Translations under genes and position numbers: made by a program
Shown: positions 46,138 through 57,356 of the stretch, piece by piece
How the letters are laid out: each line of letters opens with the position of its first letter
Position numbering within the stretch: position 1 is the stretch's first letter
Source: Bordetella parapertussis
Lineage (GTDB): Bacteria > Pseudomonadota > Gammaproteobacteria > Burkholderiales > Burkholderiaceae_B
Length of the DNA stretch: 64,000 nucleotides
NCBI GenBank assembly: GCA_945865935.1
Contig: CAMBFI010000009.1
Coordinates: 1 to 64,000 of the forward strand
Reading direction: 5' to 3'
The notes under the pieces: generated by a model
The model's input: only the letters and a program-made list of their open reading frames with translations
Databases searched by the model: none
Told to the model about the DNA's origin: nothing

Positions 46138-46341
46138 ATGATCTCCTTGAGTTGCGCACACCATCACGCATTGTCGAACGTTAAATTTGAAGGTACTGTT
46201 TGTACTGTAATGTTTGCTGATGACAGTTTTGTTTATCTTTTTGTCATATGTTTGTAACACTTACTGCCCAAAGTTTGAATTAGGGTCTGCCCTGCTTTAA
46301 GCTTCAATGACCGACTCTTTGCGTTTGAGGCCCCACAGACC
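46138..46341. promoter_or_regulatory. Divergent ugpB/glpK promoter region
   Basis: A 204-base gap between ugpB (minus) and glpK (plus). GTACTGT occurs twice, at 46193-46199 and 46202-46208, nine bases apart. Nearby ACGTTCGA (minus strand, about 46174-46181) resembles a half site of the E. coli GlpR operator. No promoter is clear enough to mark. Confidence 0.25.
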
Positions 46342-47856
46342 ATGCAATACATCCTCGCGCTCGACCAAGGCACCACCAGCTCCAGGGCTATTTTATTTGA
46401 CGCACAGGGTCGCAGCGTCAAGGCCGCGCAACAAGAATTTCGGCAAATATTCCCACAACCTGGCTGGGTCGAACATGACGCTAACGAAATCTGGAATACC
46501 CAGCGCCAGGTGATTGAACAGGTTGTAGGGTTGCGCAACACCGCTGCCTTGGTCAACCAGATCGCCGGAATCGCCATCACCAATCAACGCGAAACCACTG
46601 TCCTGTGGGATCGACGCACGGGCGAACCCCTTGCCAACGCAATCGTCTGGCAGGACCGCCGCACGGCAGATCTCTGCGACACGATGCGAACACAAGGCCA
46701 CGCCGCGTTATTGCAACAAAAAACTGGGCTTGTGCTGGATGCCTATTTTTCTGCCACCAAAATAGCGTGGTTGCTTGACCACACACCCGGCGCGCGTGCG
46801 CGAGCCGAGCGAGGCGAATTGGCCTTTGGGACCATCGACACCTGGCTGCTTTGGAAACTAACCGCAGGCAAGGTCCATGCGACCGACCCGAGCAATGCCT
46901 CACGGACGTTGCTGTTTAACGTGCACACCCTGCAGTGGGATGACGAGCTGTTAGCGCTCTTCAATGTTCCGCGCGCAGTGCTACCGGAGGTTCGGCCCAG
47001 CGGTGGGGTGTTTGGCGAGACCGACCCTTCGCTCTTTGGCCGAGCAGTGCCGATTGCGGCCATGATCGGTGACCAGCAAGCGGCGACCTTTGGTCAAGCC
47101 TGCTTCGCGCCCGGGATGGCCAAGAACACCTATGGTACGGGATGTTTCATGCTTTTAAACACGGGCAGCACACCGGTTGAGAGTGCAAACCGGCTACTCA
47201 CCACAGTGGGCTGGCAACGTGCCGCGGCGCCGAAAGGCACGCTGGACACCACCTACTGCCTAGAGGCGTCCGTCTTCATGGGCGGCGCAACGATACAGTG
47301 GCTGCGTGATGGCCTTAATATCATCCAAACCGCAGCCGAAGTTGAGAGTTTGGCGCAAAGCGTACCGGATGTGGGCGACACCTATCTTGTGCCTGCCTTT
47401 ACAGGTCTTGGTGCCCCCCATTGGGACGGTCACGCACGGGGCACGTTGGTTGGTATGACGCGTGGGACGACCAAAGCGCATATCGCTCGCGCCGCACTCG
47501 AAGCGATTGCACTGCAGGTCGTCGATGTTTTTACTGCCATGCAAAAAGACTCCGGCATCACGTTGGCTGAATTGCGCGTGGATGGCGGCGCCTCCAAAAA
47601 CAACTTGCTCTTGCAAATACAGGCTGATTTCCTGGGGATTCCCGTTGTGCGGCCTGCCGTCACAGAGACGACAGCCCTCGGTGCAGCCTACCTCGCTGGA
47701 CTGACGGTCGGCTTCTGGTCAAACACCGAGCAGATTTCATCACAATGGGTGATCGATCAGCGCTTTGAGCCTCGACTGACTGACACGGCACGCCAAACGA
47801 AACTCGCCCGATGGCATCAGGCTGTCGAACGAGCGAAAGACTGGGCGCAAGACTAA
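46342..47856 (+). CDS. glpK: Glycerol kinase
   Basis: FGGY-family kinase of 504 residues that phosphorylates glycerol to glycerol-3-phosphate. The N-terminal phosphate loop [15 protein letters not shown] and the C-terminal [15 protein letters not shown] and [11 protein letters not shown] segments are standard for GlpK. The length matches the family. It is divergent from ugpB and is followed 45 bases later by glpD, so uptake (Ugp), phosphorylation of free glycerol and oxidation are encoded side by side. No glpF or glpR gene is in the window. Confidence 0.94.
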   Translation: MQYILALDQGTTSSRAILFDAQGRSVKAAQQEFRQIFPQPGWVEHDANEIWNTQRQVIEQVVGLRNTAALVNQIAGIAITNQRETTVLWDRRTGEPLANAIVWQDRRTADLCDTMRTQGHAALLQQKTGLVLDAYFSATKIAWLLDHTPGARARAERGELAFGTIDTWLLWKLTAGKVHATDPSNASRTLLFNVHTLQWDDELLALFNVPRAVLPEVRPSGGVFGETDPSLFGRAVPIAAMIGDQQAATFGQACFAPGMAKNTYGTGCFMLLNTGSTPVESANRLLTTVGWQRAAAPKGTLDTTYCLEASVFMGGATIQWLRDGLNIIQTAAEVESLAQSVPDVGDTYLVPAFTGLGAPHWDGHARGTLVGMTRGTTKAHIARAALEAIALQVVDVFTAMQKDSGITLAELRVDGGASKNNLLLQIQADFLGIPVVRPAVTETTALGAAYLAGLTVGFWSNTEQISSQWVIDQRFEPRLTDTARQTKLARWHQAVERAKDWAQD

Positions 47857-47901
47857 ACTAGTCGATCAATACGATACCCAACGCGGCACCGACACCACAT
47901 C

Positions 47902-49527
47902 ATGCGTCCATCAGAGTCTTTTTCTACGCGCGGTCAGCCCAACACACCACTGGACACAAAACGCGCCAGCCTACTCGCTCGTTTGAAAGACAACACGCAA
48001 TACGATCTGGCGATTATTGGTGGCGGCGCGACAGGTCTTGGGCTCGCCTTGGACGCGGCTGCGCGAGGCTATTCGGTTGTGCTCATCGAGGCGACCGACT
48101 TCGCACAAGGCACCTCTTCGCGCTCGACAAAGCTTGTGCATGGCGGCGTACGATACCTGGCACAGGGAAACGTGTCGCTGGTCTATGAAGCCTTGCACGA
48201 ACGCACCACGCTACTCAACAATGCGCCCCACCTCGCGCAGCCGCTGTCCTTTGTGATGCCATGCTATAGATTTTGGGAACAAGGCTTTTATGGTGCAGGG
48301 CTCATTCTCTATGATGCGCTTGCCGGGCGCCGAAGCCTCGGACGCACGCGCTTCATGGGAAAGTCGCATACCTTACAAAACCTGCCCAACCTAAATACCA
48401 CTGGTCTCAAAGGTTCCGTCAAATATTGGGACGGGCAATTTGACGATGCGAGACTCGCGCTCGCCTTAGGGCGCACTGCCGCGCAACATGAGGCGCTGCT
48501 GCTCAACTACTGCGAAGCGGTCGCACTCACCCACGCGAACGGTCGCGTCTCTGGCTTGGTCGTGCGCGATACCGAGACGGCTGAACGACACAATATTCGG
48601 GCCTCCTGTGTCGTCAATGCCACCGGGATATGGGTCGACGCGCTGCGCGATCTCGATGCCCAGGCAAGTCAAGAATCACACTCCAATATTGTTGCACCGA
48701 GTCAAGGCGTACACATCGTCGTCGATCATGATTTTCTGCCCGGTGATCACGCGTTGATTGTGCCCCACACGACAGATGGCCGTGTATTGTTCGCCGTGCC
48801 CTGGCTTGGAAAAGTAATCATTGGCACAACAGATACCCCTCGCCACGACTTAAGTCGTGAGCCGACGCCCTTTAAGGAAGAGCTGGAATTCATTTTGCGC
48901 GAGTCCGCACGCTACCTTAAGCGTGCACCACAGCGCCAAGATATCAAAAGCATCTGGGTGGGCTTACGACCTCTGGTCAAGCCTCCACAAGATGAAAGCG
49001 GCAACACCAAGAAAATCAGTCGGGAGCATACGGTACTCATTAGCAAGAGCAAGCTTGTGACGGTGACCGGAGGAAAGTGGACAACCTATCGCGCAATGGC
49101 CGAAGATGTTTTGGCTCAATGCACGAGCGCGTCACTGCTACCCCAGCGTGCGCCGTGTCAAACCGAACACCTCCCACTTGTGGGGGCGCAATCGGGCAAC
49201 ACCGTCGCTCATCCAATGAGCGCAGCGCCTGGCATAGCCGCCTACGGAGACGAGGCCACCTATATCGATACATTACCCGGAGCGCAACGCGTGCTGGGCG
49301 GAGGACTCACCGAGGCCATGGTTCGCTTCGCCGTACGACATGAATATGCACGCACGGTCGAAGACGTTCTGGCACGCCGTGCACGCTTACTGTTTTTAGA
49401 CGCGGCACTCGCCTCATCGATCGCCGAAGCAGTGGGTGAGGTGGTGTCACAGGAAACCGGGCGCGACGCCGGTGTGGCTGCATTTAAAACACTCGCGCAG
49501 CACTACCTGACGCTACCTGACACTTAA
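47902..49527 (+). CDS. glpD: Glycerol-3-phosphate dehydrogenase, aerobic FAD type
   Basis: Membrane-associated flavoenzyme of 541 residues that oxidises glycerol-3-phosphate to dihydroxyacetone phosphate and passes electrons to quinone. The FAD fingerprint is IIGGGATGLGLALDAAARG, followed by GTSSRSTKLVHGGVRYL, a clear GlpD motif. The N terminus has about 35 extra residues compared with the FAD site. The last four bases overlap the convergent GMC oxidoreductase gene. It would work with GlpK and Ugp. Confidence 0.93.
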   Translation: MRPSESFSTRGQPNTPLDTKRASLLARLKDNTQYDLAIIGGGATGLGLALDAAARGYSVVLIEATDFAQGTSSRSTKLVHGGVRYLAQGNVSLVYEALHERTTLLNNAPHLAQPLSFVMPCYRFWEQGFYGAGLILYDALAGRRSLGRTRFMGKSHTLQNLPNLNTTGLKGSVKYWDGQFDDARLALALGRTAAQHEALLLNYCEAVALTHANGRVSGLVVRDTETAERHNIRASCVVNATGIWVDALRDLDAQASQESHSNIVAPSQGVHIVVDHDFLPGDHALIVPHTTDGRVLFAVPWLGKVIIGTTDTPRHDLSREPTPFKEELEFILRESARYLKRAPQRQDIKSIWVGLRPLVKPPQDESGNTKKISREHTVLISKSKLVTVTGGKWTTYRAMAEDVLAQCTSASLLPQRAPCQTEHLPLVGAQSGNTVAHPMSAAPGIAAYGDEATYIDTLPGAQRVLGGGLTEAMVRFAVRHEYARTVEDVLARRARLLFLDAALASSIAEAVGEVVSQETGRDAGVAAFKTLAQHYLTLPDT

Positions 49528-51122
49528 TGCGTCAAGGCGTCCTCAAGAATCATCTCTGCACCTTTTTCCGCAATCATCATCACAGGGGCTTGCGTATTGC
49601 CAGAGACCATCGCTGGCATGACAGATGCATCAACGATCCTAAGACCGCTCAGCCCTTTAAAACGTAAGCGTACATCGACCACAGCATTAATATCCGTCCC
49701 CATACGGCATGTTGCGACAGGGTGATAAGTGGTCTGTCCGTTATTGCGCGCGAAATCTAACCACTGTGCGTCCGTCTGTACAGAATCGCCTGGCGCCATT
49801 TCAAAGTCGATATAAGCCTTCAGTGCATCGCGACCCATGATGCGTCGCGCGATGCGCATGCCATCAATGAGCGACTGCTGGTCCGCGTGATCCGCCAGAA
49901 AATTTGGACGTATTGACGGCTCCGCCATGGGGTCTGGGGACTTGATATGAATACTACCTTGCGATGTCGGACGAATACCCGACACCCCCATCGTCATACC
50001 CGGTGCATGATCGAGCTTACGAATCGCAGCATTCGCATAGCTCGCATGCATAAAGAAATACTGCACATCTGGGGTCGCCAACTCTGGACGCGTCTTGACA
50101 AACCCCCGCACTAGACCGGTCCCCAAGGTGAGTATCCCCTTGCGCTGTAAAAAGTATTGCAACGCTGCGACGCCCACGCGCCAGCCTTGCGCCAGCTCAT
50201 TGAGTGTCTGCGTATTTTTGACACGCCAATTCATGCGCGTTGCAAAGTGATCGATATAGTTCTCACCCACGCGCGGTGCGGCATGCAGACACGCGATCCC
50301 AAATTTTTGCAATAGCGTTGGATCACCGATCCCCGAGAGCTCTAAGATTTGCGGGGTTTGCACTGCACCGGCCGCCATAATGACTTCGCGCTTTGCTGCG
50401 ACCTCGTGCACGCCATCTTGCTGCACATACGACACTCCAGTGCAACGCCCCTGCGCGAGCAACACTTTAGTCACATGCGCACCGGTCCGCACCGTCAAGT
50501 TTTTTCGATGGCGCACAGGCTGCAAGTACCCATCGGCCGCACTCCAACGCTGTCCACCTTTTTGTGCCACCTGATAGTAGCCAAACCCTTCCTGATCCGT
50601 GCCGTTATAGTCGTCCGTCAATTTCTGACCATCCTGCCCTGCTGCCTCTATCACAGCGCTCGCAATCGGAAAACGTTCGCTCACGTGATGAATATGCATC
50701 GATCCGGTTTTTCCGCGATGCGCACCTCCGGGCATATAGGTTTCAATTTTCTTAAAGTAAGGCATAACGTCTTTTGCAGACCAGCCCTGCGCGCCCAACG
50801 CCGCCCAGTGATCATAGTCTTCGGGTTGACCGTGCACATAAATCATCCCATTGATCAAGCTTGAACCGCCCAAGCCTTTTCCGCGCGGAATGGCAATCGT
50901 GCGACCCCGTACATTATCTTCAGGCTCAGTCTCGAAGCGCCAGTTATAGGTTGGGTCATTGAGTAGTTTCGTGAAGCCAGCAGGAATATTGATCCACATG
51001 CTCTTCGGCTCTCCACCCGCCTCAAGCATCAACACCGAATACTGACCATTTTCTGTCAGTCGATTTGCAAGCACGCAAGCGGCGGTACCGCCGCCAACAA
51101 TCACGTAATCAAAGGTTTCCAT
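49524..51122 (-). CDS. GMC-family oxidoreductase (choline-dehydrogenase-like)
   Basis: FAD-dependent alcohol dehydrogenase/oxidase of 532 residues. The FAD site is VIVGGGTAACVLANRL near 6-21, the GMC signature GKGLGGSSLINGMIYVHG follows near 80-97, and the C-terminal part has TTYHPVATCRMG with the catalytic-type His and later NTQAPVMMIAEKGAE. It directly follows the atypical shikimate-dehydrogenase-like gene (one base shared), so the two probably act on related cyclic polyols or acids. The substrate cannot be named from sequence; choline is unlikely given the lack of betaine genes. Confidence 0.88.
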   Translation of the reverse strand: METFDYVIVGGGTAACVLANRLTENGQYSVLMLEAGGEPKSMWINIPAGFTKLLNDPTYNWRFETEPEDNVRGRTIAIPRGKGLGGSSLINGMIYVHGQPEDYDHWAALGAQGWSAKDVMPYFKKIETYMPGGAHRGKTGSMHIHHVSERFPIASAVIEAAGQDGQKLTDDYNGTDQEGFGYYQVAQKGGQRWSAADGYLQPVRHRKNLTVRTGAHVTKVLLAQGRCTGVSYVQQDGVHEVAAKREVIMAAGAVQTPQILELSGIGDPTLLQKFGIACLHAAPRVGENYIDHFATRMNWRVKNTQTLNELAQGWRVGVAALQYFLQRKGILTLGTGLVRGFVKTRPELATPDVQYFFMHASYANAAIRKLDHAPGMTMGVSGIRPTSQGSIHIKSPDPMAEPSIRPNFLADHADQQSLIDGMRIARRIMGRDALKAYIDFEMAPGDSVQTDAQWLDFARNNGQTTYHPVATCRMGTDINAVVDVRLRFKGLSGLRIVDASVMPAMVSGNTQAPVMMIAEKGAEMILEDALTH

Positions 51123-51919
51123 TATTTTGCGACTCCCATAAAATCGGCCATCATTTCAATCTGACACTCAAGCATCGGCAGGCCGTACTGTATGCGACAA
51201 CCCTTCGCCTGCGCGCGCTCAAGCAAGGAGGTCAACTTAGGCGTCATGATGATTTCCGCCACGACTTGCGTCGGAACCAGGCGCGATGCGTCCAAGGGCA
51301 ACGGATCCTCAGCTCGCATCCCTAAAGACGTTGCATTCACCAACAAATCAAAGCCAGAGGGATCCTCAGAGCCCAGTTCCGTCTCAACTGCAGGGTATAG
51401 CGTCTTGACGCCATCAAGAATCTGCTGAGCGGCTGCTTGTGTTCGGTTGTGAATCGATAATTTTCGAATTCCGGCCTGGGCCAGCGCAAACGCTATAGCC
51501 CGAGCTGCCCCACCCGCGCCACAGAGGAGTACGGTCAGTCCCTCGAGCTTGAACCCGTTTTGACTTAACCCCTCGACAAAGCCCTTACCATCCAAGATGT
51601 CACCGGCAAGCGTGCCATCTGACTCGCGTCGTACGATATTGACCGCCCCGACCGCGCGCGCCTCTGGTGTCACCACATCACAGAGGCCGACCATACTTGT
51701 CTTGTGCGGCACGGTCACCACCATCCCACCAAAATTTTTCATACTGCGCAACGCTTGAACGAGATCTGACAAGCCAGCTGGTGGCACGTGCATGGGTACC
51801 AGAACCCCGTCGGTGCCGCGCCGCTCAAAAACCTTGCGCATCGTCTGCGGGGTTTTCACTTGCGCCACAGGATCAGCCACAATCCCATAGATTCGCGTGC
51901 TACCGGTAATTTCGATCAT
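51122..51919 (-). CDS. Shikimate-dehydrogenase-like protein with altered substrate site
   Basis: AroE-family oxidoreductase of 265 residues. The catalytic Lys73 (TVPHK), Asn94 (GAVN) and Asp110 (DILDGKGF) are present, and the nucleotide site is LCGAGGAARAIAFAL. The substrate-binding Ser-x-Ser of true AroE (H-S-K-S-P) is replaced by Val21-Lys22-Thr23 in DPVAQVKTPQTM. This suggests a different substrate from shikimate, as in the AroE-like paralogues of catabolic operons. It is the first gene of a two-gene unit with the GMC oxidoreductase. Confidence 0.83.
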   Translation of the reverse strand: MIEITGSTRIYGIVADPVAQVKTPQTMRKVFERRGTDGVLVPMHVPPAGLSDLVQALRSMKNFGGMVVTVPHKTSMVGLCDVVTPEARAVGAVNIVRRESDGTLAGDILDGKGFVEGLSQNGFKLEGLTVLLCGAGGAARAIAFALAQAGIRKLSIHNRTQAAAQQILDGVKTLYPAVETELGSEDPSGFDLLVNATSLGMRAEDPLPLDASRLVPTQVVAEIIMTPKLTSLLERAQAKGCRIQYGLPMLECQIEMMADFMGVAK

Positions 51920-51965
51920 AATGTCTCACTATCCACATCTCGTTCGTGTTTTGAGTAGTGTACCC

Positions 51966-52853
51966 ATGAACCGATTTAAACAACTGTTGGGCATGCTTGG
52001 CTTGCTGCTATGCCCCATTCTTTTGTGGGCGACCCCTGTGCAGCACCATACTTTCAAAACATCTGATGGCGTGCGTCTCCATTACCTCGAAGCAGGCAGC
52101 GGCCCGCAAACCATCGTCTTTATCCCTGGTTGGCTCATGCCAGCAGCGGTCTTTGAACAACAGCTGATTGGCTTATCGAATCAATATCGTGTGTTGGCGC
52201 TCGACCCGCGCTCGCAAGGCCTCTCGGACCTCACGAAACTTTCACATGCTCCAGCACGTCGACTTAAAGACATGGACGAATTCCTGAAATTTGCGAAGGT
52301 CAAAGAACATATTTTAGCGGGCTGGTCACTTGCGGTGCTTGAGTCCTTAGACTACGTTGCAAAATACGCACCGAAGGATCTGCGCGGGCTCATCCTGATC
52401 GACAACTCGGTTGGCGAAGGTCGTCCCCCAAAGGGTGGAAGATCGAATTTTCAACAGACGATGAATGATCCAAAAAAGCGTGAGCAATACATGCGCACAT
52501 TTAGTCAGGATATTTATCGTCAAACGCCACCGCCTCTTCTGGCCCAAGCCGTACTCGATTCGGCGCTGCGCGTACCCGCGAATGTCGCGATCCAGTTACG
52601 GAATCAACCCTACCCGCGCGAGTACTGGCGCGATACGCTTGAGAAACAAAAGATTCCCGTCTTGTTTGCTGTGCGACCCTGGCTCAAAGAGCAGGCTGAC
52701 GCTCTTGAGCAAAAGCGTGCGGCCGAGCTCATCACCATCGCTATGTTTGATCAAGCTGGGCACGCCCTATTCGTGGATGAACCAGAGACCTTTAACGCAG
52801 CGGTGCGCACGTTCAGCCAACAAGCCTTTGCACGGCCGCGCAACACGCGTTAA
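51966..52853 (+). CDS. Secreted alpha/beta hydrolase
   Basis: Exported alpha/beta hydrolase of 295 residues with the start at 51966 (MNRFKQLLGMLGLLL), giving a signal peptide ending near LLWATP; earlier Met codons at 51897 and 51921 lie in or next to the divergent gene. The nucleophile elbow is GWSLAV (G-x-S-x-A; Ala replaces the usual second Gly), the oxyanion-hole region is FIPGWLMPA, and the late His lies in FDQAGHALFVDEP. It stands alone and converges with the gene at 52850 (four-base overlap). Substrate unknown. Confidence 0.82.
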   Translation: MNRFKQLLGMLGLLLCPILLWATPVQHHTFKTSDGVRLHYLEAGSGPQTIVFIPGWLMPAAVFEQQLIGLSNQYRVLALDPRSQGLSDLTKLSHAPARRLKDMDEFLKFAKVKEHILAGWSLAVLESLDYVAKYAPKDLRGLILIDNSVGEGRPPKGGRSNFQQTMNDPKKREQYMRTFSQDIYRQTPPPLLAQAVLDSALRVPANVAIQLRNQPYPREYWRDTLEKQKIPVLFAVRPWLKEQADALEQKRAAELITIAMFDQAGHALFVDEPETFNAAVRTFSQQAFARPRNTR

Positions 52854-53920
52854 CGTCTAACGATCTGAACGCTACGACGCTCTGTCGTCTTGTTGTAGCT
52901 AAACGCGAAGGGTAAGGGCTTCACATCCTTAGATTCCCGATAAGCCTGCGCGAGAGATTCCTGTTTTTTACGATTGAACAGCTCGTGCGGATACAAAAAC
53001 CCCCCATACAGATCAACCGGTCCGATTTGAGCAAGATTGGTGTAATTCAGACCGGTCTCATCTTGTATGACCATCGTGGCGTTTTCGACGAGAATATCTC
53101 TAAGCACCGCGAAATATGTTTCCTGCAACAAGTGCGAGGCGGCCTTTAATAGAACGGGATGACGTGATTCTCGTGCGAGCCATGCTCGCGTTGAAGCGCT
53201 TTGACTAAGCGCGCCATCGGACAAATCCAAGCTCACATAATCCAACACGACGGGCTTGCCTGCCTTACTCAGTTCCAGGCGCACCGACTTCCAGGGGCCG
53301 TTACCTTTAATGTAGTCACCCGAAGCCTCATCAAACACGATTGGATAAACCGCCTTGACGTCATAGCCAGAGTACAAAGCGAACGTGATCAAAATCGTTG
53401 TGACACCGATTTGTGCGTGCTTATCGCGCAAATCCTCGTTTAAGTCATCAGTACGAAAAAATGCTAAGCGACTGAACTTCATCCACTCGCGCATAAACTT
53501 CGCCTGAAAACTTGGCAACCGCCCGCTCGACATATTTGCCACATCCGCGGGCTCACCGGCGGCCTGCATGGCGACCATCACGAAGCGATCGGCCTGCGGG
53601 AACAAGTGGGAGACCGTCACAAAATCTGGGCCAGAAAACGGGTAAAACACCGTGCCGCCTGGCGCACGCCTGACTTCAGTCTTTGCCCATTCAGACATCG
53701 GTTGACCAATAGATTTTTGATAATAATCCCAGGCACCATCGGCCTGAGCTTTTGACCCGGCACCAAAGAAAGGAACGCCCGCATTCGCCTGCGCCCCACC
53801 AACCAAATAGGATCCTTGCACGGTATCGGCGACAGCCTTGGGCGCAACGACCCCACCAAGCATCAAGGTGGCCATCACACCCACCGTTGTTTGCAACACG
53901 CGACGCAACACTCGTTTCAT
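52850..53920 (-). CDS. Secreted protein of unknown function
   Basis: Exported protein of 356 residues with a signal peptide (MKRVLRRVLQTTVGVMATLM) ending near APKAVA. I do not recognise a domain. A distinct stretch early in the mature part is TVFYPFSGPDFVTVSHLFPQ, followed by ADRFVMVAMQAAGEPADVAN; later parts alternate charged helices and strands and the C terminus ends in RSVQIVRR. It lies 46 bases after the DMT transporter gene on the same strand, at the end of the ftsK-serS block. Confidence 0.75.
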   Translation of the reverse strand: MKRVLRRVLQTTVGVMATLMLGGVVAPKAVADTVQGSYLVGGAQANAGVPFFGAGSKAQADGAWDYYQKSIGQPMSEWAKTEVRRAPGGTVFYPFSGPDFVTVSHLFPQADRFVMVAMQAAGEPADVANMSSGRLPSFQAKFMREWMKFSRLAFFRTDDLNEDLRDKHAQIGVTTILITFALYSGYDVKAVYPIVFDEASGDYIKGNGPWKSVRLELSKAGKPVVLDYVSLDLSDGALSQSASTRAWLARESRHPVLLKAASHLLQETYFAVLRDILVENATMVIQDETGLNYTNLAQIGPVDLYGGFLYPHELFNRKKQESLAQAYRESKDVKPLPFAFSYNKTTERRSVQIVRR

Positions 53921-53966
53921 TTCTTACTCACCTTAAAAACAGATACATTCATGCGGATGATCCACG

Positions 53967-54872
53967 CTAACTTTTTATGTTTGTGACCGCTTCGTCACGA
54001 TTCGACAACACGATGCCCAGCACGATTAAAGCAAGACCGATGTAATGGTAAGACTTCGGAAACTCACCCAACAACAGCACGGCAAGAATGGCGGCAAAAA
54101 CGGGCGTCAGGTTTAAAAAGAACATCGGTAACTGTGAGCCCGTTAGCGCAACCGCCCGCTGCCAACAAATATAGGCCAACAACGCGGGCCCAAGGGCTAC
54201 GTACACCACCATTCCCAATGCGTGCGCATCCCACTGCACGGGTGGATACCCCCCCCAGAGCACTTCGGCCAAGACCATCGGAACGGCAAATGCGAGGCCC
54301 CAAATCATCTGTAATGCAAGCACACTATAGCCCGACATCGCTTTGGGTCGCTCACGTAACAGCCAGGTGTAGACACTCCAGAGCCCGATCGCAAACAACA
54401 TAAACAAATCGCCCGAGACAAACGCAACCTGTGTGAGATTTTGGATTTCACCGCGCACGAGAACCCAAGCCACACCAAGAATCGACAGCACGGCACCCAG
54501 TGCCGCTGCCCGGCCAATATGGGCAGCAAAGAAAGCGCGGCCCACCAGCAAAGTGAAAATCGGTCCCGCTGCAGTAATCAAGGCGATATTAATGGGGCTC
54601 GATGTAATAAGCGCCAAGTACTGGAGCGCGTTGTAGCAGGTTGTACTTAAAAACCCGGTCACCGCAAAGAGCTTCCAGTGCTGCCGCCCCAAGGACCAAT
54701 CCACTTTGAGTTGCGTAAAGATAAATGGCAGCAATACTGCCAGTGCAACCACCCACCGCAAAAAATTGAGTGTCAGCGGAGGGATTGTTCCTGCCGCCAT
54801 CCGACCCACGATGGCATTACTGGCCCACATCAAGGGCGGCACAGTCAGCACCAGCAAAGTCGTCGCGCGCAT
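53967..54872 (-). CDS. EamA/DMT-family membrane transporter
   Basis: Drug/metabolite-transporter-type protein of 301 residues with ten membrane segments in two EamA repeats (about 5-140 and 150-295). Typical features are the N-terminal WASNAIVGRMAAGTIPPLTLNF-type segment (shortened here to its key residues W16, N19, P31) and the second-repeat loop PVFAAILAVLLLGE. The substrate is not predictable. A run of eight C (plus strand, 54249-54256) lies inside the gene. It is 11 bases downstream of serS. Confidence 0.85.
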   Translation of the reverse strand: MRATTLLVLTVPPLMWASNAIVGRMAAGTIPPLTLNFLRWVVALAVLLPFIFTQLKVDWSLGRQHWKLFAVTGFLSTTCYNALQYLALITSSPINIALITAAGPIFTLLVGRAFFAAHIGRAAALGAVLSILGVAWVLVRGEIQNLTQVAFVSGDLFMLFAIGLWSVYTWLLRERPKAMSGYSVLALQMIWGLAFAVPMVLAEVLWGGYPPVQWDAHALGMVVYVALGPALLAYICWQRAVALTGSQLPMFFLNLTPVFAAILAVLLLGEFPKSYHYIGLALIVLGIVLSNRDEAVTNIKS

Positions 54873-54883
54873 GGTGTGTCGTG

Positions 54884-56345
<1,462 letters not shown>

Positions 56346-56351
56346 CTGAAT

Positions 56352-57356
56352 CTAATGGTAGTGATGCTTTGCTTGAACCTTACCGCGAAAAACCCAATAG
56401 GCGTATGCGGTATAGAGCAAAATAATGGGAATCAATACCATTGCACCCACCAGCAGGAACCACAAACTGTTATCAGGCGCAGCAGCCTGCCAGAGTGTTA
56501 GCGAGGGCGGTACGATATAAGGAAAGAAGCTAATCAGTAACCCGATATAAGACAAGACAAACAGCCCTTGGGCAGCCAAAAAAGGCATCAAACCAGATTT
56601 GTCCGCCAACCCTTTAAACAGAGCGTACGCACACACCAACACCAACAAGGGCACGGGCGCAACAAAGGCAATCGCCGGCCAAGCGAACCACTTTTGCATG
56701 AAATGTTCATGCATGAAAGGCGTCAGCAAGCTCACTAAACCAATCAGGCCCAAGAGCGTCAAGCCCAAACCAAACGCTGCTTTCCTGGCGATGCGCTCGA
56801 TCTCACCCTCTGTTTTCAACACCAACCACGTTGCACCTAATAATGCGTAACCTACGAGCAATGCGAAGCCAGTCAGCAAACTAAATGGCGTCAACCAGTC
56901 CCACCAACCGCCGGCATAAGCACGGTTCGCAACAGGAATCCCCTGCACGAGCGCCCCGAGCGCCACGCCCTGAGCGAACGTTGCCACGGCAGATCCACCC
57001 GCGAAGGCCCAGTCCCAGAGATATTTCCGGTTGTGGCTCTTCCATCTAAACTCAAATGCAACCCCGCGAAAAACGAGCGCAAGCAACATGGTGATGATGG
57101 GCGCATACAAGGCTGGCATGATGACGGCGTAAGCGAGCGGAAAAACTGCGAATAGCCCGCCTCCACCCAATACTAGCCAGGTTTCATTACCATCCCAGAC
57201 TGGTGCGACGGTATTCATCATCTGATCACGATGCTCCTCGGTGCGTCCCCAGGGAAACAAGATGCCAATGCCGAGGTCAAAACCATCCAAAACAATATAA
57301 GCCAATACCGCAAAAGCGATTAAACCAGCCCAAATCAAGGGCAGATCGATCGTCAT
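56352..57356 (-). CDS. cydB: Cytochrome bd-type ubiquinol oxidase subunit II
   Basis: Membrane subunit of a bd-type quinol oxidase, 334 residues with about eight membrane segments. The N terminus carries DGFDLGIGILFPW near 25-37 and then WDGNETWLVLGGGGLFAVFP, both conserved in CydB/CioB. It overlaps cydA by four bases and is followed by the 33-residue peptide. It forms the oxidase with CydA, reducing oxygen with quinol at high affinity or with cyanide resistance depending on subtype. Confidence 0.93.
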   Translation of the reverse strand: MTIDLPLIWAGLIAFAVLAYIVLDGFDLGIGILFPWGRTEEHRDQMMNTVAPVWDGNETWLVLGGGGLFAVFPLAYAVIMPALYAPIITMLLALVFRGVAFEFRWKSHNRKYLWDWAFAGGSAVATFAQGVALGALVQGIPVANRAYAGGWWDWLTPFSLLTGFALLVGYALLGATWLVLKTEGEIERIARKAAFGLGLTLLGLIGLVSLLTPFMHEHFMQKWFAWPAIAFVAPVPLLVLVCAYALFKGLADKSGLMPFLAAQGLFVLSYIGLLISFFPYIVPPSLTLWQAAAPDNSLWFLLVGAMVLIPIILLYTAYAYWVFRGKVQAKHHYH

